Part shown: piece by piece, positions 54,009-63,165 of the stretch | Layout: every line of letters starts with the position of its first letter | Position numbering within the stretch: the first letter of the stretch is position 1 | Source: Deltaproteobacteria bacterium | GTDB taxonomy: Bacteria > Desulfobacterota > Desulfobulbia > Desulfobulbales > Desulfurivibrionaceae | Direction of reading: 5' to 3' | DNA: 64,000 bases | Assembly: GCA_021847425.1 (NCBI GenBank) | Contig: JAJZRF010000002.1 | Location: forward strand, 16,727-80,726 | Notes under the pieces: model-generated | What the model saw: the letters and a program-made list of their open reading frames with translations, nothing else | Told to the model about the DNA's origin: nothing | Databases searched by the model: none | Position numbers and translations under genes: made by a program

Positions 54009-55607
54009 ATGAAAAAACCCGCGCAGGATACAGGGAAAATAGCCAGGTCCGCCGGGACTGTCGGGATAGCCGTGATGTGCAGCCGGATTCTGGGGCTGGC
54101 CCGGGAGCAGGTATTTGCCGGGTTTTTCGGCGCCGGCTTTGCTTTCGATGCATTTGTGGTGGCCTTCCGGATTCCCAACCTGCTGCGGGATCTCTTTGGC
54201 GAAGGCGCTTTGAGCGCGGCTTTTGTCGCGGTTTTTTCCGATTATGAAACCAATAAGGGAGAAAAGGCGACCTGGGCCCTGGCAGGCAACGTCCTGGTTT
54301 TTTTCGGGGTTCTGCTCAGCGGTCTTACCCTGTTGGGCGTCTTTTTTTCAGGGCAGATCGTGAATTTCATGGTCGAGGCCAAGTTTAAGGCGATTCCGGG
54401 AAAGGTCGCGCTCACCACGCTTCTTTCGATGATCATGTTCCCTTTTCTTATTTTGATCTCCCTTTCCTCCGTGGTGATGGGGATTCTGAACACCAGAGGC
54501 CGCTTTTTCGTCCCGGCCCTGGCCGGTGGTTTTTTTAATCTGGGTTCGATTGTCGGCGGCATAGGGTTTGCCTTGCTCATGCCCCGGTTCGGCCAGCCGC
54601 CCATTGTTGGCATGGCCATTGGCACCCTGATCGGCGGGCTGCTCCAGCTTGGTTGTCAATTGCCCTCTCTGTTCAGGGCCGGATTCGTTTTTGTCCCGCA
54701 GCTTGACTTTCGTCATCCCGGTTTGCGCCGCATCATGAGACTCATGGCCCCGGCGGTGATCGGTCTTGCGCCGTTACAGATCAACGTCTTGATCAATACC
54801 TATTTTGCCTCTTCCCTGGCCGAGGGGAGCCTTTCCTGGCTCAGTTACGCCTTTCGTCTGTTCTGGCTGCCGGTGGGTCTTTTCGGGGTGGCCCTGTCCA
54901 TCGCGACCCTGCCGGTGATTGCCAAGTATGCGGCGCTCCGCGATATGGACAGCTTGCGGGAAACCTATGCCTCCTCGCTTACCCTGGCCTTTTCTCTGAC
55001 CATTCCCGCTTCGGTGGGGTTGATACTGCTGGGCGAGTCCATTACCCGGGTCATCTTCCAGCATGGCCACTTTGACAGCCTGGCCACCGTGAAAACCGCC
55101 GAGGCGCTGTCCTGCTATGCCGTGGGGCTTTTTGCCTATGCATCCGTCAAGATCATTGTTCCGGTGTTTTATGCCCTGGACGAGACCCGGTATCCGGTGA
55201 TCGGCAGCTTTCTGACCATGGCGGTCAACGTCCTGCTGGTCTGGCTTACCATCGGTTTTTTGCAGCACAAGGCCCTGGCCCTGTCCATTTCCTGTGCCAT
55301 GATCCTGAATTTTCTTTTCTTGAGCACAGTCTTGTACAGAAAGCTCGGCGGATATTCCCTGCGCTATCTTTTTTCCGGGATGGGCAAGGTTCTTTGCGCC
55401 TCGCTGGCCCTGGCCCTCTGGTTGTTCGCGGGGCAACATCTTCTTGCCCCTCTTGCTTTGGTCGGCTTCACGGGGAGTGTTGCCGCGCTCGCGGTGGTTA
55501 TTGTAACGGGAGTAGCGGTCTACGGCGTGACGCTCTATTCCTTGGGGTTTAAGGAATTAACCATGCTGGTGGGCCGGCTCCGCCAGCGTTTTGGCTGGGC
55601 AGGGTGA
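54009..55607 (+). CDS. murJ: Lipid II flippase MurJ
   Basis: A MOP-superfamily membrane protein with about 14 helices that moves lipid II across the inner membrane. The 532-residue length is normal. The N-terminal AGTVGIAVMCSRILGLAREQ and FVVAFRIPNLLRDLFGEGA motifs are typical of MurJ. It starts at ATG 54009. It lies convergent to rsmE. Its presence alongside murA and uppP accounts for three peptidoglycan precursor steps in this window. Confidence 0.95.
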   Translation: MKKPAQDTGKIARSAGTVGIAVMCSRILGLAREQVFAGFFGAGFAFDAFVVAFRIPNLLRDLFGEGALSAAFVAVFSDYETNKGEKATWALAGNVLVFFGVLLSGLTLLGVFFSGQIVNFMVEAKFKAIPGKVALTTLLSMIMFPFLILISLSSVVMGILNTRGRFFVPALAGGFFNLGSIVGGIGFALLMPRFGQPPIVGMAIGTLIGGLLQLGCQLPSLFRAGFVFVPQLDFRHPGLRRIMRLMAPAVIGLAPLQINVLINTYFASSLAEGSLSWLSYAFRLFWLPVGLFGVALSIATLPVIAKYAALRDMDSLRETYASSLTLAFSLTIPASVGLILLGESITRVIFQHGHFDSLATVKTAEALSCYAVGLFAYASVKIIVPVFYALDETRYPVIGSFLTMAVNVLLVWLTIGFLQHKALALSISCAMILNFLFLSTVLYRKLGGYSLRYLFSGMGKVLCASLALALWLFAGQHLLAPLALVGFTGSVAALAVVIVTGVAVYGVTLYSLGFKELTMLVGRLRQRFGWAG

Positions 55608-55684
55608 TGGCTTCTGGCTCCAAGGTAGGTAATCATGGGGCAAGAACTGAGGTGAAGACCTGTAGCCTTGTGATCGCTTGCGAT

Positions 55685-56434
55685 CTAAGATGCCGGAGCG
55701 GTAAGTTGGCGGAGCAGACTGATTTGGGCGAGCAGGGCCGGGACAGCGGTATCGACCCGGAGAATACGGGCACCGAGACTGAATGGCGCAAAGCCTTGCT
55801 CCTTGAAGCGTTGCACTTCAAAATCAACCCAGCCTCCTTCCGGGCCGATGGCGATTACCACCCTTTGACCAAACAGGCCGCCTGCCGCCTGGGCAATATT
55901 CTGGTCTCCTTCCGGATGGGCGAGAAGCCGAATCCGGCAATCAGCCAGCAGCTCCGGAAGAAAGTCTTCCACGAATGGCCGGAAGCGGGGATGGACGGAG
56001 ATCTCCGGGGGTCTGGTGTCAATGGCCTGCTCAAGTCCAAGGAGTAGCGGTTCCGCAAAGGCGTTGTTTTGGATAAGGGTGGAGTTGAAAAAACTTTTTT
56101 CAACCCGGTTGGCGTTTATCAGAAATATCCGGTCCACCCCCATGGAGACCGCCTGGGCCAAGACCCGTTTCAGCATGATCGGGCGAGGCACGGCCAGGAT
56201 CAGGTCAGTGGGGGGAGCGGCTGGCGGCTCGGTGGTGAGATGCACTTGCAGCACTATGCTGTTGCCGTCCATCTCCCGGATACGGCCGGTGCCAAGCAGG
56301 CCGCCCAACATGCCGACCCGGACGCTGTCCCCGATTTTGCTGCGGAGAATCTTGCGGATGTGTTCGGCGCGGCGTCCGGTCAGGGTGGCATGCTGATCGG
56401 TCAGTTCCCGCGGATGGAGTAAGATCAGGTTCAT
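55685..56434 (-). CDS. rsmE: 16S rRNA (uracil1498-N3)-methyltransferase
   Basis: RsmE is a SPOUT-fold methyltransferase acting on U1498 of 16S rRNA. The 249-residue protein has an N-terminal PUA-like region (residues 1-75) and the C-terminal knot with AIGPEGGWVDFEV and LGARILRVDTA (about 200-235), the SAM-binding signature. Its start codon is only seven bases from the divergent waaA start, so their promoters must overlap or lie inside the other gene. Confidence 0.93.
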   Translation of the reverse strand: MNLILLHPRELTDQHATLTGRRAEHIRKILRSKIGDSVRVGMLGGLLGTGRIREMDGNSIVLQVHLTTEPPAAPPTDLILAVPRPIMLKRVLAQAVSMGVDRIFLINANRVEKSFFNSTLIQNNAFAEPLLLGLEQAIDTRPPEISVHPRFRPFVEDFLPELLADCRIRLLAHPEGDQNIAQAAGGLFGQRVVIAIGPEGGWVDFEVQRFKEQGFAPFSLGARILRVDTAVPALLAQISLLRQLTAPAS

Positions 56435-56441
56435 AACGGAT

Positions 56442-57743
56442 ATGGTATCAGCTTTTTTTTATAATCTCTTCATGACGGTGGGGGTGATTGTATTCGCTCC
56501 GGTTCTTTTCGTCAAAGTTATACTGACGCCCAAGTACCGCAGTCGTTCCGGCAAGCGGCTCGGATTCGCTCTTGGGGAAAGCCCCGGCGGTTCCGCTTCG
56601 GGCAGGCCCTGCATCTGGGTGCATGCCCTGTCTGTGGGCGAGGTGGCTTCCGCCCGGAATCTGGTGCAACAGCTGCGGCGGAGCTATCCCCAAGGGATCA
56701 TTGTTTTTTCCGCGGCCACCCGGGCTGGGGAGTCTTTTGCCCGCGCCATCCTCAAAGAGTATGTCGATTGTTTCGTTCCCTTTCCGTTTGATCTGCTCTG
56801 GAGTGTAAAACGGTTGGTCTCCTGGGTAAATCCTGATCTTTTTGTCCTGGTGGAGACAGACTTCTGGCCGAATTTTTTAAGGGAGCTCAACCGGCGTGGT
56901 ATTCCCCGGCTGCTGGTCAACGGCCGGGTCTCGGAAAATTCGCTGGTCAGATACCGCAGGTTTCGCTGGCTCTTCAGCCCGCTGTTCAATTCCTTTCAAG
57001 CCCTTGCCATGCAGACGGAGCAGGACGCCCTCAATATGCGGCAACTTGGGGTTGACCCGGCACGCCTGGTTGTGCTGGGTAATCTGAAATACGATGCGGT
57101 CCTGTCCGGAAGTCGCGCCAAGGCAGCACTTGACCGGGCTGCCTTGCAGATCCCGGAACAGGGTTTGGTCTGGGTGGCGGGCAGCACCCACCGGGGAGAG
57201 GAAGAGATTATTTTTAAGGCGTTTCAAAAGCTTGCCCAATCCTTTGCCAATCTCTTCCTGGTCGTTGCCCCGCGCAACGTGGAGCGGGGCGCGGAGCTTG
57301 CGGCCCTGGCAGCCCAGTGCGGTCTTGTGTCCTTTCGCCGTTCGCTCGGCGGCGCAGGGAAGGGCTCGGTGTTGATCCTCGATACCCTGGGGGAATTGTC
57401 ATCGGTATACGATTTGTGTGATGTGGCCTTTGTCGGCGGCAGCCTGGTGCCGGAGCGCGGCCATAACCCGCTGGAGCCTGCGGTGCATGGGAAGCCGGTG
57501 CTGTTCGGGCCGTTCATGGAGGATTTTGCCGAGATCAGCCGCGATCTCCTGGCAATCGGCGGAGCCAGGCAGGTTCAAGATGAAGCGGAGCTTCGCTCCG
57601 GGCTTTTTTGCTTGTTGTCCGATCCAGCGGAGCGGGAGCGGGCAGGACGCCAGGCGCAGGCACTGGTTGCCTCAAAGCGCGGAGTTGTCGAGGCGCATCT
57701 CGCCCTGATCCGTCGTATTTTAGAGCGGGGGGCGCAAGGATGA
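56442..57743 (+). CDS. waaA: 3-deoxy-D-manno-octulosonic acid transferase
   Basis: WaaA (KdtA) adds Kdo to lipid IVA at the inner membrane face, part of lipopolysaccharide core synthesis. The 433-residue GT-B enzyme has an N-terminal membrane anchor (about 4-24), WVHALSVGEVASA near residues 52-64, VLVETDFWPNFLREL near 130-144, and GGSLVPERGHNPLEPA near 331-346. The ATG at 56442 is used; the inner ATG at 56472 would cut into the anchor. The stop overlaps the lpxK start (ATGA at 57740-57743), implying coupled translation. Confidence 0.95.
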   Translation: MVSAFFYNLFMTVGVIVFAPVLFVKVILTPKYRSRSGKRLGFALGESPGGSASGRPCIWVHALSVGEVASARNLVQQLRRSYPQGIIVFSAATRAGESFARAILKEYVDCFVPFPFDLLWSVKRLVSWVNPDLFVLVETDFWPNFLRELNRRGIPRLLVNGRVSENSLVRYRRFRWLFSPLFNSFQALAMQTEQDALNMRQLGVDPARLVVLGNLKYDAVLSGSRAKAALDRAALQIPEQGLVWVAGSTHRGEEEIIFKAFQKLAQSFANLFLVVAPRNVERGAELAALAAQCGLVSFRRSLGGAGKGSVLILDTLGELSSVYDLCDVAFVGGSLVPERGHNPLEPAVHGKPVLFGPFMEDFAEISRDLLAIGGARQVQDEAELRSGLFCLLSDPAERERAGRQAQALVASKRGVVEAHLALIRRILERGAQG

Positions 57744-58816
57744 GGCAACTGCTTACCGTTTTGTTTTTGTTCGGGCGTATTTTTTCTCCGGGCTACAGCC
57801 TGATCATGAAGTTGCGCGCCTTTCTGTACCGGAAGAATATTTTTTTGAAATCTCAGCAGTTGTCCGTGACGGTCATCAGTATCGGCAATCTCACCCTGGG
57901 GGGTACCGGAAAAACGCCCATGGTGCGTTATGTAATCCGCATGCTGTTGGACCGTGGCTTTCGACCGGCCATTGTCAGTCGTGGCTATGGAGGGAAGGCC
58001 AGCGCTGAGGTGAATATCGTTGCCGACGGCACAAGGATACTGCTTCCGCCGGATATGGCCGGGGATGAGCCGTTCATGTTGGCCGAAGCGCTGCCCGGGG
58101 TTCCGGTTCTGACAGGGCCCAAAAGAGTGCGGGCTGCAGAGCAGGCCATCGGAAAGTTCGGGGTGAACCTCATTGTCATGGATGACGGGTTTCAGCATCT
58201 CGCCCTGAGCCGTGATCTTGACCTGGTTTTGTTCGGCGCCGGAACCCTCCTTGGCAACGGCCGGGTTTTTCCCGGGGGAGAATTGCGGGAGCCGCTCTCC
58301 GCCCTGGAGCGGGCCCATGCTTTTGTCATCACCGGGGTTGACAGCGGCAATCTGGCCAAGGTGGAGGATTTTCAGCGGTCGTTGCAGGGAGCCTTTTCGG
58401 GCAAGCCTGTGTTTCTTGGAGAGTATCTGCCCGTGGGGATCTGGCATAGTAGGCAGAGCAAGGTTTGCACCCTCGCGGAAGCCAAGAAAATTCCTGTTTT
58501 TGCCTTTGCCGGGATCGCGAACCCGGACTCATTCCGCCAGACCTTGCGGCAACAGGGGTTTTCGGTTGCCGGGTTCAGGGAGTTCAAGGACCATCACGGC
58601 TATACCCCGCAGGATGTTATGGCTCTGGTGGCAGCAGCCCGGGCATGCGGCGCCCAGGCGCTTCTCGCCACGGAAAAGGATTTTGTCAAACTCCGGCCAT
58701 TTTTCGGGGAGTTTCCCATTCTGGCTCTGACCATTGAACTTCGCATGGGCCAGGATTTTTACCTGTTCATGGCGGAGCGACTCTGCGAGCATCCTGGTAA
58801 CTGTAGTCGTGGCTGA
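57740..58816 (+). CDS. lpxK: Tetraacyldisaccharide 4'-kinase
   Basis: LpxK phosphorylates the 4' position of the lipid A disaccharide using ATP. The P-loop GGTGKTP is at residues 54-60, with a hydrophobic N-terminal segment that mediates membrane association. The diagnostic SRGYGG and MDDGFQHLALSRD motifs lie near 78-84 and 148-160. Length is 358 residues from the ATG at 57740, which overlaps the waaA stop. The frame is open further upstream inside waaA, but that part has no homology. Confidence 0.95.
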   Translation: MRQLLTVLFLFGRIFSPGYSLIMKLRAFLYRKNIFLKSQQLSVTVISIGNLTLGGTGKTPMVRYVIRMLLDRGFRPAIVSRGYGGKASAEVNIVADGTRILLPPDMAGDEPFMLAEALPGVPVLTGPKRVRAAEQAIGKFGVNLIVMDDGFQHLALSRDLDLVLFGAGTLLGNGRVFPGGELREPLSALERAHAFVITGVDSGNLAKVEDFQRSLQGAFSGKPVFLGEYLPVGIWHSRQSKVCTLAEAKKIPVFAFAGIANPDSFRQTLRQQGFSVAGFREFKDHHGYTPQDVMALVAAARACGAQALLATEKDFVKLRPFFGEFPILALTIELRMGQDFYLFMAERLCEHPGNCSRG

Positions 58817-59032
58817 AAAACACGCTTCCCGGAAAGGCGGATATTTTCGGGTGTGGTTTTTTTGCAACAGTTCGGTCTCCCATCGCTGAGTGTCATGTGT
58901 AATATGTCCATGTAATATCCCGAAATTAAACGATTTTATTACTTGTTGCTCCAGAATGCTCGTTGTGGCCTGTTTTTTGCATTACTTTAGAAGCGGTTTG
59001 GATATCGTTGTAAAATACACACAGATCAGAAA

Positions 59033-60031
59033 ATGAGTGTTCATCATATGGATTCTTTACAGCACACCATCAAAAGGCCGGTAAGCTTCGCGGGCATTGG
59101 CCTCCATTCCGGCAAGGTTGCCACCCTCTCCATTTTGCCGGGCGAGGAAAACAGCGGGATTCGTTTTGTCCGCAGTGATTTGCCGCAGGCTCCGCCAACC
59201 CCGGCCTTCATGGACCGGATCATCGACACCCGCCTCGCCACCACCATCGCCACCGAGGACGAGGCGATGATCTCCACTACGGAACATCTGTTGGCCGCCC
59301 TTTTCGGCATGGGCATCGATAACGCGGTGGTTGAACTGGATGGCCCCGAGGTGCCCATCATGGATGGCAGCGCCGGCCCCTTTGTGCATATTCTTAAAAG
59401 GGTTGGCCGCCAGCGGCAGAGCGCTTGCAAATGGATGCTCAAGGTGAACAAGGAAATTTCCTATTCCGAAGGGGATTCCTTTGTGAAGATTCTGCCCTAT
59501 AATGGGTTCAAGGTCACATGTGAGATTGAGTTTGACCACCACCTGATCAGAAAGCAGACCTTTTCCAGTGATCTCAATCCCCAGAAATTCGCCAAGGAAG
59601 TTGCCGCAGCCAGAACCTTCGGTTTTCTGGATCAGGTCGAGAAGCTCAGGCAGAGCGGGCTCGCCCTGGGTGGCTCCCTGGAAAACGCCGTGGTTATCGA
59701 CGATGACGGCATAGTCAATGCCGAGGGGTTGCGTTTTACCGACGAATTCGCCAGGCACAAGACCCTTGACGTGATCGGCGACCTGGCTTTGCTGGGCTTC
59801 CCCCTGCTTGGTCACGTGGTGACCAGGAAATCAGGGCATGGCCATCATTTCTCCCTGATGAAGCAGCTTGCCGCCCAGCCCGAGCGTTGGGACCTGATTG
59901 CCTATGAGAAGGAAGGGGAGAATCGGGTGCTTGAAAAGGTGGTTTTGAGCACCAAGGAGGCAGGCGATAAGCTGCTGTCCTATTTGCTCCCCCCCAGCAT
60001 CGCCCTTGCCGGGCAACCCTGCTTTGCCTGA
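59033..60031 (+). CDS. lpxC: UDP-3-O-acyl-N-acetylglucosamine deacetylase
   Basis: LpxC is the zinc enzyme for the first committed step of lipid A synthesis. Zinc ligands are His85 in STTEHLLAAL, and His242 and Asp246 in RHKTLDVIGD; the catalytic region GHGHHFSL lies near 268-275. The 332 residues are slightly longer than typical, with a short extra N-terminus: MSVHHMDSLQ could also start at the inner ATG (59048). It is separated from lpxK by 216 bases and ends in a terminator before proC. Confidence 0.96.
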   Translation: MSVHHMDSLQHTIKRPVSFAGIGLHSGKVATLSILPGEENSGIRFVRSDLPQAPPTPAFMDRIIDTRLATTIATEDEAMISTTEHLLAALFGMGIDNAVVELDGPEVPIMDGSAGPFVHILKRVGRQRQSACKWMLKVNKEISYSEGDSFVKILPYNGFKVTCEIEFDHHLIRKQTFSSDLNPQKFAKEVAAARTFGFLDQVEKLRQSGLALGGSLENAVVIDDDGIVNAEGLRFTDEFARHKTLDVIGDLALLGFPLLGHVVTRKSGHGHHFSLMKQLAAQPERWDLIAYEKEGENRVLEKVVLSTKEAGDKLLSYLLPPSIALAGQPCFA

Positions 60032-60060
60032 TTGATTCAGCCCCCTTTTGAGAGGACCGA

Positions 60061-60094
60061 CCCGCGGATGTTGCAAAACTCCGCGGGTTTTTTT
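60061..60094 (+). terminator. Intrinsic terminator after lpxC
   Basis: CCCGCGGA and TCCGCGGG form a perfect 8-bp stem around an 11-base loop, followed by a run of seven T. Confidence 0.85.
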
Positions 60095-60260
60095 ACGCCT
60101 GGTGCCGGGAGGGGACGTTTGCGTCTGGTCGCCGCTGCTTTCCGCGAATCCTGCTTGCAATGGCGGGGAAAATTGGTAAGTTGCAGCATTATCATTATCG
60201 TATGATTCATCATGGCCTGGTTTTTTAAGACCGGCCTGGCTGACTATTGAGGAGCAGAAT

Positions 60261-61106
60261 ATGGGTTTTTCAGGAAAACTCGGCTTTGTCGGCGGGGGAT
60301 TGATGGCCGAAGCCTTGATCAAGGGCATAACAGGGGCCGGGCTTGTTGAGGCCGGACAGATTCTGGTGGCAGACCCCAGCAGTGCGCGGCAGGCGTTGTT
60401 GCAGCAAGAATATAAGGTTGCCGCGGTTTCGGAGGCGACAGCAGTCTGGGCGGAGTGCAAGGTTGTTATTCTCGCGGTAAAACCGCAGGTGATAGGCGCG
60501 GTTCTCGGCGATTCCCGGGAGAAGATCCATGCCGGCCATCTGCTTATTTCCATTGCCGCCGGTATCCCGCTGGCCGTGCTGGAAGGCGCGGTTTCCGGGC
60601 GTGGCTGCCGGGTTATCCGGGTAATGCCCAACACCCCGGCCATCGTACTCAAGGGTGCGTCCGCCTTGAGCCCCGGTCAGGGCGTGACTCCTGAGGATCT
60701 GGCCGTGGCAACCAGCATCTTCGATGCGGTGGGCGTAAGCTTTGTGCTGGACGAGACCTATCTTGATGCGGTTACAGGCTTAAGCGGCAGCGGCCCCGCC
60801 TATGTGTTCACCTTTATCGAGGCGTTGATTGATGCCGGGGTAAAGGTGGGATTGGCCCGGCCCGTGGCGCAGAGTCTTGCCCTGCAAACAGTGCTTGGCT
60901 CCGTTCTTCTTGCTCTGGATGGGAGCAAGCATCCCGCCGAGTTGCGGGCCATGGTGACCTCTCCCGGCGGCACAACCATTGCTGGTCTGCATGAGCTGGA
61001 AAAGGGGGCCTTCCGGGCTTTGGTCACCAATGCGGTGGAGGCTGCCACCAACCGTTCCTGCGAGCTTGGCCGGCTCATGGTTGCCGCTCCTGGGAAGTCG
61101 TCGTAG
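60261..61106 (+). CDS. proC: Pyrroline-5-carboxylate reductase
   Basis: ProC catalyses the last step of proline synthesis. The 281-residue protein has the N-terminal Rossmann motif GFVGGGLMAEALI (8-20) and the C-terminal LSGSGPAYVF near 172-181, the family signature. The ATG has GAGGAG at 60250-60255. It is followed by an inverted repeat and nadK. proA is about 59 kb away in the window. Confidence 0.96.
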   Translation: MGFSGKLGFVGGGLMAEALIKGITGAGLVEAGQILVADPSSARQALLQQEYKVAAVSEATAVWAECKVVILAVKPQVIGAVLGDSREKIHAGHLLISIAAGIPLAVLEGAVSGRGCRVIRVMPNTPAIVLKGASALSPGQGVTPEDLAVATSIFDAVGVSFVLDETYLDAVTGLSGSGPAYVFTFIEALIDAGVKVGLARPVAQSLALQTVLGSVLLALDGSKHPAELRAMVTSPGGTTIAGLHELEKGAFRALVTNAVEAATNRSCELGRLMVAAPGKSS

Positions 61107-61175
61107 TCGCCGTCCAGCAGTCTCAATGAGAAGAACGGCAGCAACGCCGCATACGCGCTGCTGATAACGGCGTAA

Positions 61176-61220
61176 GGAGTCGATACGGAACAGTGCCGGA
61201 AAGCGTTCCGCATCGGCTCC
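61176..61220. repeat. Long inverted repeat between proC and nadK
   Basis: GGAGTCGATACGGAAC and GTTCCGCATCGGCTCC form a 16-bp imperfect stem (two mismatches or wobbles) around a 13-base loop. There is no T-run on the plus strand; it ends just before CTCATTATAG. Another smaller GC-rich hairpin precedes it (61145-61172). It may be a REP-like element or a stabilising hairpin. Confidence 0.55.
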
Positions 61221-61241
61221 TCATTATAGATTGGGGTTGCG

Positions 61242-62081
61242 ATGGAAATCCGTAAGGTTGGGATCGTCTGCAAAAAAGATTCGAATGCCGCCCTGGAGAT
61301 GAGCAGGGAATTGCTCCTCTGGTTGGCTGAAAGGGGTATTGCAGCCGAGATCGGAACCATTGTCGATGATATGGACCTGCTTATTATTTTGGGCGGGGAC
61401 GGCACCTTGCTTCATGTCGCGGACCAGGCAAGCCGGCTGCATGTGCCTGTGGTCGGTGTAAACCTTGGCGATCTCGGTTTTCTGACCGAAGTGGCGGTCC
61501 GCGAACGGTATGCGGTGCTGGAAGGCATCTTGGCCGGCCAGGTAGTTGTTGAGGAAAGGCTGATGCTTAAGGCCAGGGTTCATTGCGGCGGGAAGGCGGC
61601 TGACTGGCGCTATGCCTTAAACGATGTCGTGGTCGGCAAGGGCAGCGCTGACCGGCTTGCCCGGCTGAGCACCTGGGCCGATCAGGAGTACATCACCACC
61701 TACCGGGCGGATGGCCTGATTTTTTCCACGCCCACCGGTTCCACGGCCTATAACCTTTCCGCCGGCGGGCCCATCGTCAACCCGGCCTTGCAAGCCATCC
61801 TGGTTACACCGATCTGTCCCTTCATGCTGGAGAGCCGCCCGGTGCTTCTCCCTGCCGCAGTCTGTCTTACAACCAGACTTGCCGAGCAGGCCAACGAGGT
61901 GAAAATCATCGTCGATGGCCAGCCTGCCTGGGAAATGTCGGCCGGCGACACTCTGGAGGTGGTGGCTTCGGAAAGGCCTCTGCGGCTTATCTGTTCTCCG
62001 CAGAAGGATTATTTTGAAATCTTGCGCAACAAGCTGAACTGGGGCGGGCGGGCAGGCGAGGCGCGAAACAACAAGCTGTGA
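61242..62081 (+). CDS. nadK: NAD kinase
   Basis: NadK phosphorylates NAD to NADP. GGDGT is at residues 51-55, and NLGDLGFLTEV and the PTGSTAYNLSAGGPIV motif (near 165-180) are intact. The 279-residue length is standard. The ATG start follows GGGG. It is followed by a clear terminator. With nadD at the other end of the window it completes two of the NAD(P) steps seen here. Confidence 0.96.
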   Translation: MEIRKVGIVCKKDSNAALEMSRELLLWLAERGIAAEIGTIVDDMDLLIILGGDGTLLHVADQASRLHVPVVGVNLGDLGFLTEVAVRERYAVLEGILAGQVVVEERLMLKARVHCGGKAADWRYALNDVVVGKGSADRLARLSTWADQEYITTYRADGLIFSTPTGSTAYNLSAGGPIVNPALQAILVTPICPFMLESRPVLLPAAVCLTTRLAEQANEVKIIVDGQPAWEMSAGDTLEVVASERPLRLICSPQKDYFEILRNKLNWGGRAGEARNNKL

Positions 62082-62101
62082 TGGTGCTTATCTTGGATGC
62101 T

Positions 62102-62147
62102 AAAAAAGCGGAAGCCTCTTTAGCCTTGAGGCCACCGCTTTTGTTTT
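62102..62147 (+). terminator. Intrinsic terminator after nadK
   Basis: AAAAGCGG and CCGCTTTT, with an inner GCCTC/GAGGC pairing, form a two-part stem; the descending arm ends in a T-rich tract. Confidence 0.8.
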
Positions 62148-62257
62148 GTAAATCCAGATGAACGGCTAATCAAGCTGTTGGCAGTTCGCCCTGAGCCTGG
62201 CAAAGGGCGGCGGAAAAGCCATTTTGATGGCGAACCGCAATAAAGCCCCCTGGCTGG

Positions 62258-62647
62258 CTAATCATTTTCTCCAAGTTTGTGGGCCAAGGCCTCTCTCTCT
62301 TCCTGCATGGCAACCTTTCCGGCCTCAATGGCTTCGCTGAGGGTTCTTTTTTTCTCGTCGAGAAATTCTTTCCCTTGCGCGGCAAGGTCCGTGCCTCTGC
62401 TGATGAGTTCCTTGCTCTTGGCAATCATATCCTTGCTTCGCTCGATAGCGGTTTCTTTGTATTCCTTAAAATCATCAGGGAGAGCCTTGGCCTTTTCCTT
62501 CAGCTCGGCTCCATATCCAGCCAGCATTTCCCTGGTTTCCTGACCGGTTTTCGGGGCGGTTAACAGGGCAATGGCAGCACCGACAACGGTGCCGGCCAGG
62601 AAGGCCAATACTGCTGTGCTGGAATTGTCGCAATTGTCTCTGTTCAT
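62258..62647 (-). CDS. YtxH domain protein
   Basis: A 129-residue protein of the YtxH group (PF12732). One transmembrane helix (about 11-30) is followed by APKTGQETREML, the family signature, and a long charged helix rich in Lys/Glu. Such proteins are often stress-induced and envelope-associated. It starts one base downstream of the stop of the DUF948-like gene and is likely cotranscribed with it. The function is not established. Confidence 0.82.
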   Translation of the reverse strand: MNRDNCDNSSTAVLAFLAGTVVGAAIALLTAPKTGQETREMLAGYGAELKEKAKALPDDFKEYKETAIERSKDMIAKSKELISRGTDLAAQGKEFLDEKKRTLSEAIEAGKVAMQEEREALAHKLGEND

Positions 62648-62648
62648 A

Positions 62649-63047
62649 TCAATCTCCTTTTTTGGGTGTCTTCCACGACCGGTTGAGGAAGTGTGAAAAG
62701 GCCATGATCCCGGCGCTGAAACCGCCTATCTGGGTGATAAAGGGGCGTACCGTTTCTTTGAGCATGGTGGTGGTGGTGAGCAAGGTGTCCGCCGATTTTT
62801 GGGCGGTGTAGATGACCGTATCCGTCTTTTCCAGCTTGTCGCTCAGGGAAATGGCGAGGAGCTGGATTTCGTTGGCTGCCTCGGTGAGTGACTGGCACAG
62901 CGGGTCCACATGTTTATTCAGGGTATCGGTGCAGATCTCTATCTTCTGTAAGGTGCGCCGGAATTGCAGAAAGGTTGGCACCAGGGCAATGGCAATGGCA
63001 AAAAGGCTTACGGCGCTGAGCAGGGAGAAAAAATCTGAAGAGGTCAC
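62649..63047 (-). CDS. DUF948-like membrane protein
   Basis: A 132-residue protein with one N-terminal helix (about 6-28) and a long amphipathic helical region containing methyl-accepting-like heptads (DTLNKHVDPL, KLEKTDTVIY and later). The second hydrophobic patch near the C-terminus (QIGGFSAGIMAF) resembles DUF948/YoxC proteins. The GTG start at 63047 has GGAG eight bases upstream and is preferred to a more distal GTG at 63086. It pairs with the YtxH gene immediately downstream. The function is unknown. Confidence 0.75.
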   Translation of the reverse strand: MTSSDFFSLLSAVSLFAIAIALVPTFLQFRRTLQKIEICTDTLNKHVDPLCQSLTEAANEIQLLAISLSDKLEKTDTVIYTAQKSADTLLTTTTMLKETVRPFITQIGGFSAGIMAFSHFLNRSWKTPKKGD

Positions 63048-63165
63048 TTCCGTTACTCCTGTGTGGGCCAAGGATATACGTAACACATCGTGTCCTTATA
63101 ATAGAAGGGTTTCCTCCGGGCTGCAAGCGGAAAAGCCATTCCCCCGGTTAAGAGAGGGGCAGATG

